From contig JAHBSJ010000003.1 of assembly GCA_019639155.1 (NCBI GenBank), positions 216,521 to 280,520 on the forward strand: a stretch of DNA of 64,000 nt, given 5' to 3'. The stretch's first letter is position 1. Each line of letters starts with the position of its first letter. Source of the stretch: Acidobacteriota bacterium. GTDB lineage: Bacteria > Acidobacteriota > Blastocatellia > Pyrinomonadales > Pyrinomonadaceae. A model generated the notes under the pieces. The model was not told where the DNA came from, made no database searches, and saw only the letters and a list, made by a program, of their open reading frames with translations. A program made the position numbers and the translations under genes. This document shows, one piece after another, positions 34,583-43,246 of the stretch.

Positions 34583-36820
34583 ATGCTGACGAACGACAAA
34601 GCAGTAAACATATTTATCGCCGCGGCGACGCCTTTTGCATTGGCGGCGGTGATCTACTCAATTCTCAGCATCTCACCTGCAGATATTGACAGCGGTGTTA
34701 TTACGCTGACGGCGTTAACCATTTTCTGCAGCATGTACCTTAGGATCCAGCTTCCTAGGGTCAATATTCATTTAACGATCTCCGACGGGTTGATCATCCT
34801 TTCTCTGCTTCTTTATGGCGGCGGCATTACTGTGTTTCTTGCAATGATCGAAACGCTTTTTGCTTCCGTCAATCTGAAGCGAGACGGCGTCCCGATCAGG
34901 CCCCGCACCATCTTGGTAAATGTCTATTTTGCCGCAATCGCGGTCTTTGCCGCTTCCCAGGCTGTAACCAATATTTTCGGTTCGACGGAACTCATCATGC
35001 AGCGTGGTGAGTTCACGAGTTTTGTTTGGCTGCTCGGCGTAATGGCCTTGGTGCTGTTCGCGGTCAACTCCTTCCTAGTTGCGGTCTATACCGCATTGAA
35101 AAAAGAACAGAGCTTTTGGAAGGTTTGGACGGAAAATTGCTTTGATGCGGTACTGATGTACGTTACCGGTGCTTTTGTCGCCGGTATCATCGTCAAGGCT
35201 CTCGAGCACATGAACATCTATTTGTTCGCGGCGGTCGTCGCAGTGTTCGGCATCATATATCTGACGTTCCGGCGATTTGTAGAGGACCTGAAGAAGACCG
35301 TCGAGATCGCCCGTGAGGCGGAACGTGAACGAGCCGAACAGGCAGAATCGCACGTACAGGAGCTCCAGCACTATGTTGAGGAACTGGAACGCAGCGGGGC
35401 CGCTCTTCAGGAAAGCCATGAAAATTTCCGCCACGCGGCGTTTCACGATGCCTTGACCGGACTTCCAAACAGAAACTTCTTCATAGAAGCCTTAAAGGAA
35501 CTGTTGGTGCAGAGCAGAGAGCAGACAGAGTGCAATTTCGCAGTGCTTTTCCTCGACCTCCGCAGCTTCAAGACCATTAATGACAGTCTCGGTCATTCTT
35601 TAGGCGATCGACTGATCAAGAATGTTGCGAAACGCTTGACCGGTCTCGTGCGAGAGGAGGATATGGTCGGGCGATTCGGCGGCGATAAATTCGGCATAAT
35701 CCTGAAAGATCTTCTCAGCCGCGACGAGGCAACCGCCTTTGCCGACCGGTTGGCAAAACGTATCGCTGAGCCCTACACGCTGGACGGCCGGCAGGTGTTT
35801 ACCAGTGCCAAGATCGGTATTGCCTATGGAAACTCAAAATATCCTGAGGCCGAGGACATACTTCGCGATGCCGACATCGCAATGTACTATGCGAAAGATA
35901 ATCAAAAAGACAACTACGTCATCTTTGACCAAAAGATGCACATCCGCGCCGTTACCCGGCTGCAGCTCGAAACAGATCTGCGTTTCGCGATAGAGCGAAA
36001 CGAATTTGAACTCTTTTACCAGCCGATCATTGCTTTAGAGACCGCTACGCTCGTCGGCTTTGAGGCTCTTGTTCGATGGAATCACCCACAGCGTGGACTC
36101 ATTCCGCCGAATGAGTTCATCCCGATCAGCGAGACCACGGGTTTGATCATTCCAATGACAGTTCAGATCTTGCATTCAGCCTGCACTCAGACCGTGAAAT
36201 GGCAGAAGCAGCTCCGGCAGGGAACTCCTTTAAGCATTGCGGTCAATCTCTCAGGCAAGCATTTCGCACACCCGGCGCTGGTCGAGCAGATCAACACGGT
36301 TATCACCGAAACCGGTATTGACCCGCGCCAGTTGAAGCTTGAACTTACCGAAAGCGCGGTCATGGAAAACGCCGAAACTGCTATTCTGATGCTAAAACAG
36401 ATCAAAGACACCGGTGTGCAGATCAGCATCGATGATTTTGGTACGGGATATTCGAGCCTCAGCTATTTACACCGGTTTCCTATCGATCAGCTCAAAGTTG
36501 ACCGTTCGTTCGTTAGTGCGATGGAGGAAAATACAGAGAACGGAGAGATCGTCAGAACTGTCATCGCCCTCGCAAAAGCGTTGAATCTGAAAGTAGTTGC
36601 AGAAGGTATCGAAAGTATTCACCAGTTTCACCAGCTTCGCATCCTCGGCTGCGAATATGGCCAAGGATATCTGTTCTCAAAGCCGCTGCCGGTCGCTGAG
36701 ATCGAGCGTCTGATCACTGACAACCGCCGCTGGCAGAACATTCTGCCGGCCGGCTCTGTAGAACCTATGCCAACATCTGTCGGCACACCGAGAGATCAAA
36801 ACATTCTTCGTATCGCCTGA
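34583..36820 (+). CDS. Membrane GGDEF-EAL protein with altered GGDKF site
   Basis: The 745-residue protein has about seven membrane spans (1-232, MASE-like sensor), a charged coiled coil (233-285), a GGDEF domain and an EAL domain. The cyclase signature reads GGDKF (366-370), with Lys replacing the catalytic Glu, so cyclase activity is doubtful. The EAL motif (494-496 in GFEALVRW), the DDFGTGYSSLSYL loop and KVVAEGIES are intact, so c-di-GMP phosphodiesterase activity is expected. GTP-binding by the degenerate domain may regulate it. Confidence 0.93.
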   Translation: MLTNDKAVNIFIAAATPFALAAVIYSILSISPADIDSGVITLTALTIFCSMYLRIQLPRVNIHLTISDGLIILSLLLYGGGITVFLAMIETLFASVNLKRDGVPIRPRTILVNVYFAAIAVFAASQAVTNIFGSTELIMQRGEFTSFVWLLGVMALVLFAVNSFLVAVYTALKKEQSFWKVWTENCFDAVLMYVTGAFVAGIIVKALEHMNIYLFAAVVAVFGIIYLTFRRFVEDLKKTVEIAREAERERAEQAESHVQELQHYVEELERSGAALQESHENFRHAAFHDALTGLPNRNFFIEALKELLVQSREQTECNFAVLFLDLRSFKTINDSLGHSLGDRLIKNVAKRLTGLVREEDMVGRFGGDKFGIILKDLLSRDEATAFADRLAKRIAEPYTLDGRQVFTSAKIGIAYGNSKYPEAEDILRDADIAMYYAKDNQKDNYVIFDQKMHIRAVTRLQLETDLRFAIERNEFELFYQPIIALETATLVGFEALVRWNHPQRGLIPPNEFIPISETTGLIIPMTVQILHSACTQTVKWQKQLRQGTPLSIAVNLSGKHFAHPALVEQINTVITETGIDPRQLKLELTESAVMENAETAILMLKQIKDTGVQISIDDFGTGYSSLSYLHRFPIDQLKVDRSFVSAMEENTENGEIVRTVIALAKALNLKVVAEGIESIHQFHQLRILGCEYGQGYLFSKPLPVAEIERLITDNRRWQNILPAGSVEPMPTSVGTPRDQNILRIA

Positions 36821-38227
36821 TCACCCTGGATCACCTGCAAATACCGAGGGTTTCGCTTCGAGCGGAAACTCGGTTTGATATTTATGGGCAAGATTGAGCA
36901 CGGTCGATTCCTGCCAAAAGTCGCACGTCAGTTGAACACCAATAGGAAGACCGTCTGAGGATAGCCCGCAGGGAATACTGATCGCAGGCACTCCTGCAAG
37001 GTTCGCCGATACTGTATAGATGTCGCTCAGATACATCGCGAGCGGATCGTCGCTACGCTCGCCCAACCTGAATGCGGTCGAAGGCGAGGTTGGCGTAAGG
37101 ATCGCATCGCACCGTTCAAACGCATTTATGTGATCTTGTTTGATCAGAGCCCTGACCTTTTGAGCCTTAGCGTAGTAGGCGTCGTAGTAGCCGCTCGATA
37201 GGACATAAGTACCCAGCATAATGCGGCGTTTGACCTCGGGGCCAAATCCTTCTTCACGGGTCTTCATGTACATTTGACGCAGTTCCTCCGCCTCTTCGGC
37301 TCGGAATCCGTATCGCACACCGTCGTAACGTGCCAGATTAGAAGAAGCTTCGGCCGTTGCAATGATGTAGTAAACTGCGATGCCATAGCGAACGTGCGGG
37401 AGATCGATGTCGATCAGCCTTGCGCCCATCGACGCAAATCGCTCGGCTGCCGCCAAAACTGAGGTGCGGATCTCGTCGTCCAGCCCTTCGCCAAGAAGGC
37501 TGCGCGGTATGCCGATGATCTTACCGTCGAGACTGTCCTCCAGAACTCCGGGGTAGTCAGGAACCGGAACATCCGCAGATGTCGAGTCCTTTGGGTCACG
37601 CCCCGCGATGCTTTTCAATACGCCGGCGACATCCTTCACTTCTCGACCGAAGATGCCGATGTTGTCCAATGATGACGCGAAAGCCACAAGTCCAAAACGC
37701 GAAATACGGCCGTAGGTCGGTTTAAGTCCAACGATCCCGCAGAGCGAAGCGGGCTGTCGCACCGAACCGCCGGTTTCAGAGCCCAAAGCTACGGGGACCA
37801 TGCCTGCCGCCACCGCGGCAGCTGAGCCGCCGGAGCTGCCGCCCGGCACGCGTTCCAGGTCCCAGGGATTTTTGGCAGGGCCGAACGCGGATGATTCATT
37901 TGAGGAGCCCATGGCGAACTCGTCCATGTTCGTCTTTCCGACGACTATGCCGCCGGCTTCCTGCAGCTTTGCGACCGCTGTTGCGTCATACTGAGCATGA
38001 TAATTGCCCAAGATACGGGAACCGCATGTCGTGGGCATGCCTTTTGTGCAAATGTTGTCCTTTACCGCGATCGCCATCCCGTTCAGCGGCCCGCGTTCTG
38101 CCAGCCGATCCAGTTCTTGAGCCTTGGCCTCCGCGTGACCGCGTTCGATCGAGATGAATGCGTTCAACTGCGCATTAAGTGTTTCCACCGTATCCAGCGT
38201 TCTTTGAATTTCTTTAACGAGTGACAT
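36821..38227 (-). CDS. gatA: Glutamyl-tRNA(Gln) amidotransferase subunit A
   Basis: The 468-residue amidase generates ammonia from glutamine for GatCAB, which converts Glu-tRNA(Gln) to Gln-tRNA(Gln). The Ser-cisSer-Lys triad is visible: Lys56 (GMAIAVKDN), Ser131 (VPGGSSGGS) and Ser155 ([12 protein letters not shown]). Spacing matches characterised GatA. gatC lies upstream on the same strand but is separated from gatA by a lipoprotein gene; gatB is elsewhere. Its presence implies indirect glutaminylation or asparaginylation in this organism. Confidence 0.95.
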   Translation of the reverse strand: MSLVKEIQRTLDTVETLNAQLNAFISIERGHAEAKAQELDRLAERGPLNGMAIAVKDNICTKGMPTTCGSRILGNYHAQYDATAVAKLQEAGGIVVGKTNMDEFAMGSSNESSAFGPAKNPWDLERVPGGSSGGSAAAVAAGMVPVALGSETGGSVRQPASLCGIVGLKPTYGRISRFGLVAFASSLDNIGIFGREVKDVAGVLKSIAGRDPKDSTSADVPVPDYPGVLEDSLDGKIIGIPRSLLGEGLDDEIRTSVLAAAERFASMGARLIDIDLPHVRYGIAVYYIIATAEASSNLARYDGVRYGFRAEEAEELRQMYMKTREEGFGPEVKRRIMLGTYVLSSGYYDAYYAKAQKVRALIKQDHINAFERCDAILTPTSPSTAFRLGERSDDPLAMYLSDIYTVSANLAGVPAISIPCGLSSDGLPIGVQLTCDFWQESTVLNLAHKYQTEFPLEAKPSVFAGDPG

Positions 38228-38260
38228 CGTATATCTGTGTCGGTATTGCGGCGGCCGCGG

Positions 38261-38749
38261 TTACCGCTGCGGTGAGAGCGGTGTTGCCGAAATCTCACCC
38301 AACAACCAGCCGCTGTCCGCCTTTTTCATCGCAGTGTAAAAATCCTTTTGAACAGTGCTGTGATCGTCCCGCCAATAAACCTGGACCCGAAAAACAGCGT
38401 TCGCCCCGCGACTCGAACACTCGCCGAGCTTGAATGTGGTCGGCAGAGAATCTGACAAGGTATATGGATCTTTTTCCGAATTAGTAAGTCCACGAATATT
38501 ATTCCCGAGTTCCGTCGTCAGAAATCGCCGTCTGGCAACAAGATCTTCAATCGGATCGCCCGTTACACCAAGGTCGAAGTGAAATGAATAGAATGCCCGC
38601 AGCGAAATTCTTGCGTCAGTGCACTCCTGTGATTCCAAATTTGGTACACCGCACGAGCTCAATACTGTCGCGAGAACCCAAACAAAAATGCCCCGCAATA
38701 GACGCGGCCGCGGCCTCTTTTCGTGATCCGGGCAAAAGTCAAATTTCAT
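38261..38749 (-). CDS. Lipoprotein of unknown function between gatC and gatA
   Basis: The 162-residue product has a basic N-terminus followed by a hydrophobic stretch ending in a lipobox-like VLSSC, then a mature domain with several Cys residues (ECTDARISLRAFYSFHFDLG, FKLGECSSRG). Its ATG overlaps the gatC stop (ATGA), so it is translated with gatC. A short basic tract before the hydrophobic stretch is longer than usual, leaving the exact start open. No family is recognised. Confidence 0.75.
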   Translation of the reverse strand: MKFDFCPDHEKRPRPRLLRGIFVWVLATVLSSCGVPNLESQECTDARISLRAFYSFHFDLGVTGDPIEDLVARRRFLTTELGNNIRGLTNSEKDPYTLSDSLPTTFKLGECSSRGANAVFRVQVYWRDDHSTVQKDFYTAMKKADSGWLLGEISATPLSPQR

Positions 38750-39027
38750 AGCACTTTCGGAACCTGAAAATGACCTTCGACCGCAGCAGGCGACTCTGCA
38801 AGAGCTTCGAGCTGAGTAAACGAGTCTTCGGGCGTGTCTTCACGGGACGTTGATGTTGCCATACCTTCGGCCGTCAGCCCGCCGAGCATCGGCTCGACGT
38901 TCTCGGTCTCAAGCTCATTCAGTTGTTCGATATATGCGACGATCTCCTGCATTTGAGGGGTGTACATCTCAACCTCCGCATCAGTGATCTCAAGATGAGC
39001 CAGTTTAGCTATTTTTTTGACGTCCAT
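38746..39027 (-). CDS. gatC: Aspartyl/glutamyl-tRNA amidotransferase subunit C
   Basis: The 93-residue subunit wraps the GatA-GatB interface in the GatCAB amidotransferase. KKIAKLAHLEITDAEVEMYTP with the central IVAYIEQLNELETENVEPM is the family pattern, and the C-terminus ends GHFQVPKVL as in most GatC. It starts one base after the DciA-like gene ends and overlaps the following lipoprotein gene. Confidence 0.93.
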   Translation of the reverse strand: MDVKKIAKLAHLEITDAEVEMYTPQMQEIVAYIEQLNELETENVEPMLGGLTAEGMATSTSREDTPEDSFTQLEALAESPAAVEGHFQVPKVL

Positions 39028-39489
39028 TTACCTTTTTACTCTCTTTTCTTCAAGATGCCTTATACGTGCGGTCAGATCCAAAAATGCTTCTCTCAATGAT
39101 CCGCTTTCGATCGATGCCGAAGCTGAGAGAACTCTGTCAGGAATAGCCGTAGTTCCGCCGTCAACGCAATTGCTGTCCTTAAAAATTTCTTCCGATCCGA
39201 ATAGTTGTGGATCGACCACGATCTCAATGAAGGTGACCGTTCCGTCGCCTAGTGCCCGGTTAAGTTTTGCCAATAGTTGCGGCGTCAGGTCAACGAGGTG
39301 TTTCTGCCAAGTTTCGTCCTTGACGGCAATGGTTAGTCGCTTAGCGGAAAATTCGAATGCCTTGGTCTGTCTAGCAAGCAGCGGTCCGGCACAGTTTTCC
39401 CAGGCAGAAATCACCAGGATCTTCTCCAGCACCGGATTCGGCTCCAGCGACCTTAGTGCTTTTGCGATGGCTTTGCCGATGTGCTCCAT
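39028..39489 (-). CDS. DciA-like DUF721 protein
   Basis: The 153-residue protein has an N-terminal DUF721 domain: ISAWENCAGPLLARQTKAFE, then SAKRLTIAVKDETWQKHLVDL and LLAKLNRALGDGTVTFIEI. Members of this family include DciA, the replicative helicase loader or operator of bacteria lacking DnaC/DnaI. The C-terminal half is low in conservation and probably flexible. It opens the operon with gatC, 67 bases from divergent maf. Involvement in loading DnaB is inferred from family membership. Confidence 0.78.
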   Translation of the reverse strand: MEHIGKAIAKALRSLEPNPVLEKILVISAWENCAGPLLARQTKAFEFSAKRLTIAVKDETWQKHLVDLTPQLLAKLNRALGDGTVTFIEIVVDPQLFGSEEIFKDSNCVDGGTTAIPDRVLSASASIESGSLREAFLDLTARIRHLEEKRVKR

Positions 39490-39556
39490 TTGTGTTTATC
39501 CGAACGGCTATTATCATCATAAGTTAGAAATCCGAAAAGATTAAATCACGACCGAA

Positions 39557-40147
39557 ATGATAACCCTTCCCAAAATAGTACTTGCCTCCGGCAGCCCACG
39601 AAGATCTGAAATCATGGCGGCGGTCGGCTGGGAATTCGAAAAGCACGTGGCTGATGTTGACGAATCGCCGGAAGTTGGCGAATCGCCGGAGGATTACGTT
39701 ATTCGGCTTGCTATTGAAAAGGCGACTGCCGTAGCGTCCGAAATGCCGGGCCGCTTAGTGCTCGGGGCTGATACCACCGTCGTGATCGATGGCGAGATCA
39801 TTGGAAAGCCCGTAGATCTGGACGACGCCCGGCGGATGCTGAACATGCTCTCCGGCCGCAGACACGAGGTCTTAACGGGCGTAGCGTTGGTTTTAGGTGA
39901 AAGCGTTACTTCCGGTATAGAAAGAACCGGCGTAATATTTGCCGGCCTGAACGACGCTGAGATCGAATTTTTGGCCAGGGAAGGCGAACCGCTGGATAAA
40001 GCAGGGGCCTATGCTGTTCAGGCACAGGCCGCTCTTTTCATTACCGGAATTGAAGGTGATTACTGGAATGTCGTGGGACTCCCCATCGGCCTGGTTTACC
40101 GCCTTTTTTCAAGGTTCAAAGACGCCCAGCAAGTCTCAATGGTCTAA
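39557..40147 (+). CDS. maf: Maf-family nucleotide pyrophosphatase
   Basis: The 196-residue enzyme hydrolyses canonical or modified NTPs (dTTP/UTP, or m7GTP for the YceF branch). LASGSPRRSEIM, GADTTVVIDGEIIGKPVDL, MLNMLSGRRHEVLTGV and the C-terminal EGDYWNVVGLPIGLVYRLF are the conserved Maf segments. The extended C-terminal EGDYxNVVGLP fits the dTTP/UTP (YhdE) branch. Its last four bases overlap the end of the opposing TlpA-like gene. Confidence 0.93.
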   Translation: MITLPKIVLASGSPRRSEIMAAVGWEFEKHVADVDESPEVGESPEDYVIRLAIEKATAVASEMPGRLVLGADTTVVIDGEIIGKPVDLDDARRMLNMLSGRRHEVLTGVALVLGESVTSGIERTGVIFAGLNDAEIEFLAREGEPLDKAGAYAVQAQAALFITGIEGDYWNVVGLPIGLVYRLFSRFKDAQQVSMV

Positions 40148-40650
40148 AGCAGCCGATCGATGGCCCTCGAGATCGGGCCAGTGAGGTCAAATTTAGGATC
40201 AAGTCCGCCGAAAGGCTCGACCGCAGGCTGCCCTTGTTTGTCCAAGATCACAAATGAAGGAATTTGATCGACCTTAAAGCGTCTCATTGTCGCAGTTCCG
40301 TCCGAATCGCGAAGTACAGGCATCGTCAATTTTTTGTCAGCCGTAAATCTGTCTATCGCTGCATTATCGGCGAAATTGCGGGAACGGGAATTCGTTGAGT
40401 CCGTGACGACAAAATAGAAGACAACATCACGTCCGGAATACTTTTTTGCGAGAGCATTCGTGAATTCAGCCTGTTTTGTTGAAAGCGGCAGCCATGCGGC
40501 GCCGATCGCTACAACGACCACCTTTCCGCGGTGATCCTCAAGGTCAAATCGCCTGTTATCTGTGGTCGAAAGAACCGTCTGACCCGAAACGGCAACCGCC
40601 GAAAATACGGCAAACATCGCAAAGATCGTGAATTGGACCGCTCTTTTCAT
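40144..40650 (-). CDS. TlpA-like thioredoxin-fold protein lacking the CxxC site
   Basis: The 168-residue product has a signal peptide (MKRAVQFTIFAMFAVFSAVA) and a TlpA/AhpC-like fold: FDLEDHRGKVVVVAIGAAW, then KVDQIPSFVILDKQGQ with the cis-Pro loop. Where the redox CxxC should follow the Trp, the sequence reads AAWLPLSTKQ, and the mature protein has no cysteine. It cannot be a thiol oxidoreductase; a binding or chaperone role is inferred. AAGGAGGAGAG gives strong initiation. It follows panC on the same strand. Confidence 0.85.
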   Translation of the reverse strand: MKRAVQFTIFAMFAVFSAVAVSGQTVLSTTDNRRFDLEDHRGKVVVVAIGAAWLPLSTKQAEFTNALAKKYSGRDVVFYFVVTDSTNSRSRNFADNAAIDRFTADKKLTMPVLRDSDGTATMRRFKVDQIPSFVILDKQGQPAVEPFGGLDPKFDLTGPISRAIDRLL

Positions 40651-40710
40651 CTCTCCTCCTTCGGCCGAACTACGGCCTTTCGATAATTTAGATGCAATAC
40701 CGGTGCCAAT

Positions 40711-41565
40711 CTATTGCATACGATTCAGAATGACGTTGTCGATCAGGCGAACCTCACCGAAATACGCCGCAGCTACGATAAGTGTTTCGTTATCTCCAAT
40801 CTTATCAATAGGTTGCATTGTTTCGCGGTCAACGACCGCTACGTGATCAAGCCGTGCAAGAGGCTCACTTTCGATCCGTTTTTGAACCATTTCAGCTAAA
40901 TTCGACGCATTTCGTTCACCCTTTTTGAAAGCAATTTTCGCTTCTCGGAGACCTTCAATGATCGCAACGGCCTTTTCACGCTGCTCGTCGGTCAGAAGGG
41001 CATTTCGCGAGGACATAGCCAGCCCTGATGCTTCGCGTATTGTCGGGATGACGACGATCTCGGTCTCAAATCCCAGGTCAGAGGTCAGCCGCTTTATCAC
41101 AGCAACCTGTTGAGCATCTTTCTGCCCGAAAAACGCTTTGTCGGGGCGAACGGTGTTTAGCAATATAGTGACAACTGTCGCTACGCCGCGGAAATGTCCG
41201 GGCCTCGACGCACCCTCGAGGCACTCGGAGATGCCTTCAACATAAACGTACGTGGATGATCCTTCAGGATATATTTCCTCAACATCGGGAGCGAAGACGT
41301 AGTCAACATCATAATCTGCGAGCAACGCAGCATCGGACGTCAGGTCTCGGGGGTATCGTTCAAGGTCTCCTTTGTCGTTGAACTGCGTCGGGTTTACAAA
41401 AATTGAGACGATGACAACGTCGCAGCTTTGGCGAGCCTCTTCTACAAGCTTCAGATGTCCCGCGTGAAGAGCCCCCATTGTAGGGACGAGGCCGACAACT
41501 TTCTCCTCACGCCGGAGTTTGCGTGATATCGAGAACATTCGCTGCCGGCGATTGATGATCTCCAT
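40711..41565 (-). CDS. panC: Pantothenate synthetase
   Basis: The 284-residue enzyme condenses pantoate and beta-alanine with ATP to make pantothenate. VPTMGALHAGHLKLVEEAR holds the HIGH-like nucleotide site, and FVNPTQFNDKGDLERYPRDL, FGQKDAQQVAVIKRL and MSSRNALL complete the signature. It lies 7 bases after panB and completes a folK-panB-panC operon. Confidence 0.96.
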   Translation of the reverse strand: MEIINRRQRMFSISRKLRREEKVVGLVPTMGALHAGHLKLVEEARQSCDVVIVSIFVNPTQFNDKGDLERYPRDLTSDAALLADYDVDYVFAPDVEEIYPEGSSTYVYVEGISECLEGASRPGHFRGVATVVTILLNTVRPDKAFFGQKDAQQVAVIKRLTSDLGFETEIVVIPTIREASGLAMSSRNALLTDEQREKAVAIIEGLREAKIAFKKGERNASNLAEMVQKRIESEPLARLDHVAVVDRETMQPIDKIGDNETLIVAAAYFGEVRLIDNVILNRMQ

Positions 41566-41572
41566 GGTGTGA

Positions 41573-42433
41573 TCAGGAGTTTTCCAGTTCTACCAACGTT
41601 TCAGCGGTAAGGCCGTAAGATTCGTCCTCATTCGGATAGGCACCCGACCTGACATCGCCGGTCCAAGCGTGTATCGCATCGGTCATGACCTGACGAAGGT
41701 CGGCGTACTTGCGGACGAACCGCGGCTGACGGCCGAAGGTCATCCCCATCAGGTCGTGAAGAACGAGAACCTGTATATCGCAATCGGCACCTGCGCCTAT
41801 GCCTATGGTAGATATCTCAAGCTCTCGTGTGATCATCGCGGCGAGTTCCCGCGGAACAAGTTCGAGAACGATCGCGAATGCTCCCGCCTCTTCAAGGAGT
41901 TTTGCGTCATTGAGAAGGCGTTTCGCCTGATCTGCTGTACGGCCCTGAACACGGTAGCCGCCCATTTTATAAACCGACTGAGGTGTCAGGCCGATGTGAG
42001 CGACAACGGGAATCTCTTCATCAACCAGCCGCCTGACCAGATCGACACGATTGCGGCCGCCTTCAAGCTTTACAGCCTCGGCTCCGCCGTACTTCATGAG
42101 GCGAAGTGCGTTCTTTACACTTTCGTTCTCGCTGACGTGATAGGTGCCAAACGGCATATCGGCGATGACCATCGCCCGTTCGGTGCCGCGTTTTACTGCG
42201 ATACACGCCGAGGTGATCTCATCGAGCGAAACGGGGATGGTGTTTCCGTAGCCGTGAATGACATTCCCGATGCTGTCGCCGACAAGGATCATGTCCACGC
42301 CGGCCTCATCAACGATCCTCGCCGTAGGATAGTCGTATGCCGTGAGGCAGACGAGCTTTTCTCCGTTCTCTTTTGCCGCGCGTATTGCCGGCAAATATAC
42401 TTTTCCTTCTCTATCGGGCTGCAGATAGGCCAT
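41573..42433 (-). CDS. panB: 3-methyl-2-oxobutanoate hydroxymethyltransferase
   Basis: The 286-residue TIM-barrel enzyme makes ketopantoate from ketoisovalerate and methylene-tetrahydrofolate. LVCLTAYDYPTARIVDEAGV, MILVGDSIGNVIHGYGNTIP and the LVLELVPRELAAMITRELEI segment with the conserved Glu are diagnostic, as are IGIGAGADCDIQVLVLHDL. It follows folK by 38 bases; folate and pantothenate synthesis are linked here by the shared one-carbon donor. Confidence 0.96.
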   Translation of the reverse strand: MAYLQPDREGKVYLPAIRAAKENGEKLVCLTAYDYPTARIVDEAGVDMILVGDSIGNVIHGYGNTIPVSLDEITSACIAVKRGTERAMVIADMPFGTYHVSENESVKNALRLMKYGGAEAVKLEGGRNRVDLVRRLVDEEIPVVAHIGLTPQSVYKMGGYRVQGRTADQAKRLLNDAKLLEEAGAFAIVLELVPRELAAMITRELEISTIGIGAGADCDIQVLVLHDLMGMTFGRQPRFVRKYADLRQVMTDAIHAWTGDVRSGAYPNEDESYGLTAETLVELENS

Positions 42434-42471
42434 AAACTGCCTTTGAGTCTATTCCTTTGGCAAAGCCAAGT

Positions 42472-43017
42472 CTAGCCATTCGCCGCCTGTTCTGTGGACA
42501 CCGAGCGGCCCGGTTCCCAGCGAACGACGCTGCTCTTGTCAGTTAATTCCTTCAGAATATCTGCGATCTCACTCCCCAGGACCGGATGCACAAGCGTCGG
42601 GGCCAACTCAACAAGGGGTTCAAGTACAAATCTCCGCAAATGCAGTCTCGGATGCGGCAGCGTCAGGAACTCGGTTTCCATTTTTATGTCTCCAAAGAAC
42701 AATATATCCAGGTCAACCGTTCGGGGCTTTTTCTCACCCTTGTAGGTCCGTCCGAGCATATATTCGATCCGCAAAAGCCTTGCCATCGCCTGCGTTGGGG
42801 ATACGCCGCTTACTGTGCACTCGGCGACCATATTCAGAAATGGCTCGTCCGAATCCATGTCCACGGGCTCCGTTTCATATACCGCGGAAAGCTGTCGAAT
42901 TTCAAAGCTCGCCTCGATCAGTCCCCGCACGGCAAGGAGCAGATTTCCCGCCCGGTCGCCAAGGTTTGACCCGAGTCCGATAAAAACGGTATCACTGCTT
43001 GTGCCGAAGAGATTCAC
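42472..43017 (-). CDS. folK: 2-amino-4-hydroxy-6-hydroxymethyldihydropteridine pyrophosphokinase
   Basis: The 181-residue enzyme transfers pyrophosphate to 6-hydroxymethyldihydropterin in folate synthesis. VFIGLGSNLGDRAGNLLLA, VYETEPVDMDSDEPFLNMV, and the EKKPRTVDLDILFFGD and LPHPRLHLRRFVLEPLVELA segments are the HPPK signature. The start is GTG 43017 with no clear ribosome-binding site, so it is uncertain by a few codons. A C-terminal tail of about 20 residues exceeds the usual length. Confidence 0.93.
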   Translation of the reverse strand: MNLFGTSSDTVFIGLGSNLGDRAGNLLLAVRGLIEASFEIRQLSAVYETEPVDMDSDEPFLNMVAECTVSGVSPTQAMARLLRIEYMLGRTYKGEKKPRTVDLDILFFGDIKMETEFLTLPHPRLHLRRFVLEPLVELAPTLVHPVLGSEIADILKELTDKSSVVRWEPGRSVSTEQAANG

Positions 43018-43246
43018 GCGTTATGAGGTTTCGTGCCGTGCTGACGGTCAGATTGCATAAATTTACGCATAGTCAACGGAAATTTCAAGCCGCTCATGAC
43101 CGAATAGCAGGAGCCCCGTTAACTTTTGTGTTTTTTACCGCGGCGTGCTTCAATGTAGTTGACCGCACGGCCATCTTCCGAAATACAACCATTGCTTACT
43201 ATATGCCGGGCGTTCGAGTTGAAATCCAACCCATTTTCGGACGGCC

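Noticed and set aside
34456..34689. 77-codon frame beginning with a basic N-terminus upstream of the GGDEF-EAL gene
   Set aside because: It starts upstream of the likely transcription start, overlaps the GGDEF-EAL gene by 107 bases, and its translation looks random.
41669..42475. 268-codon open frame on the + strand
   Set aside because: It is antisense to panB, a clear conserved gene.
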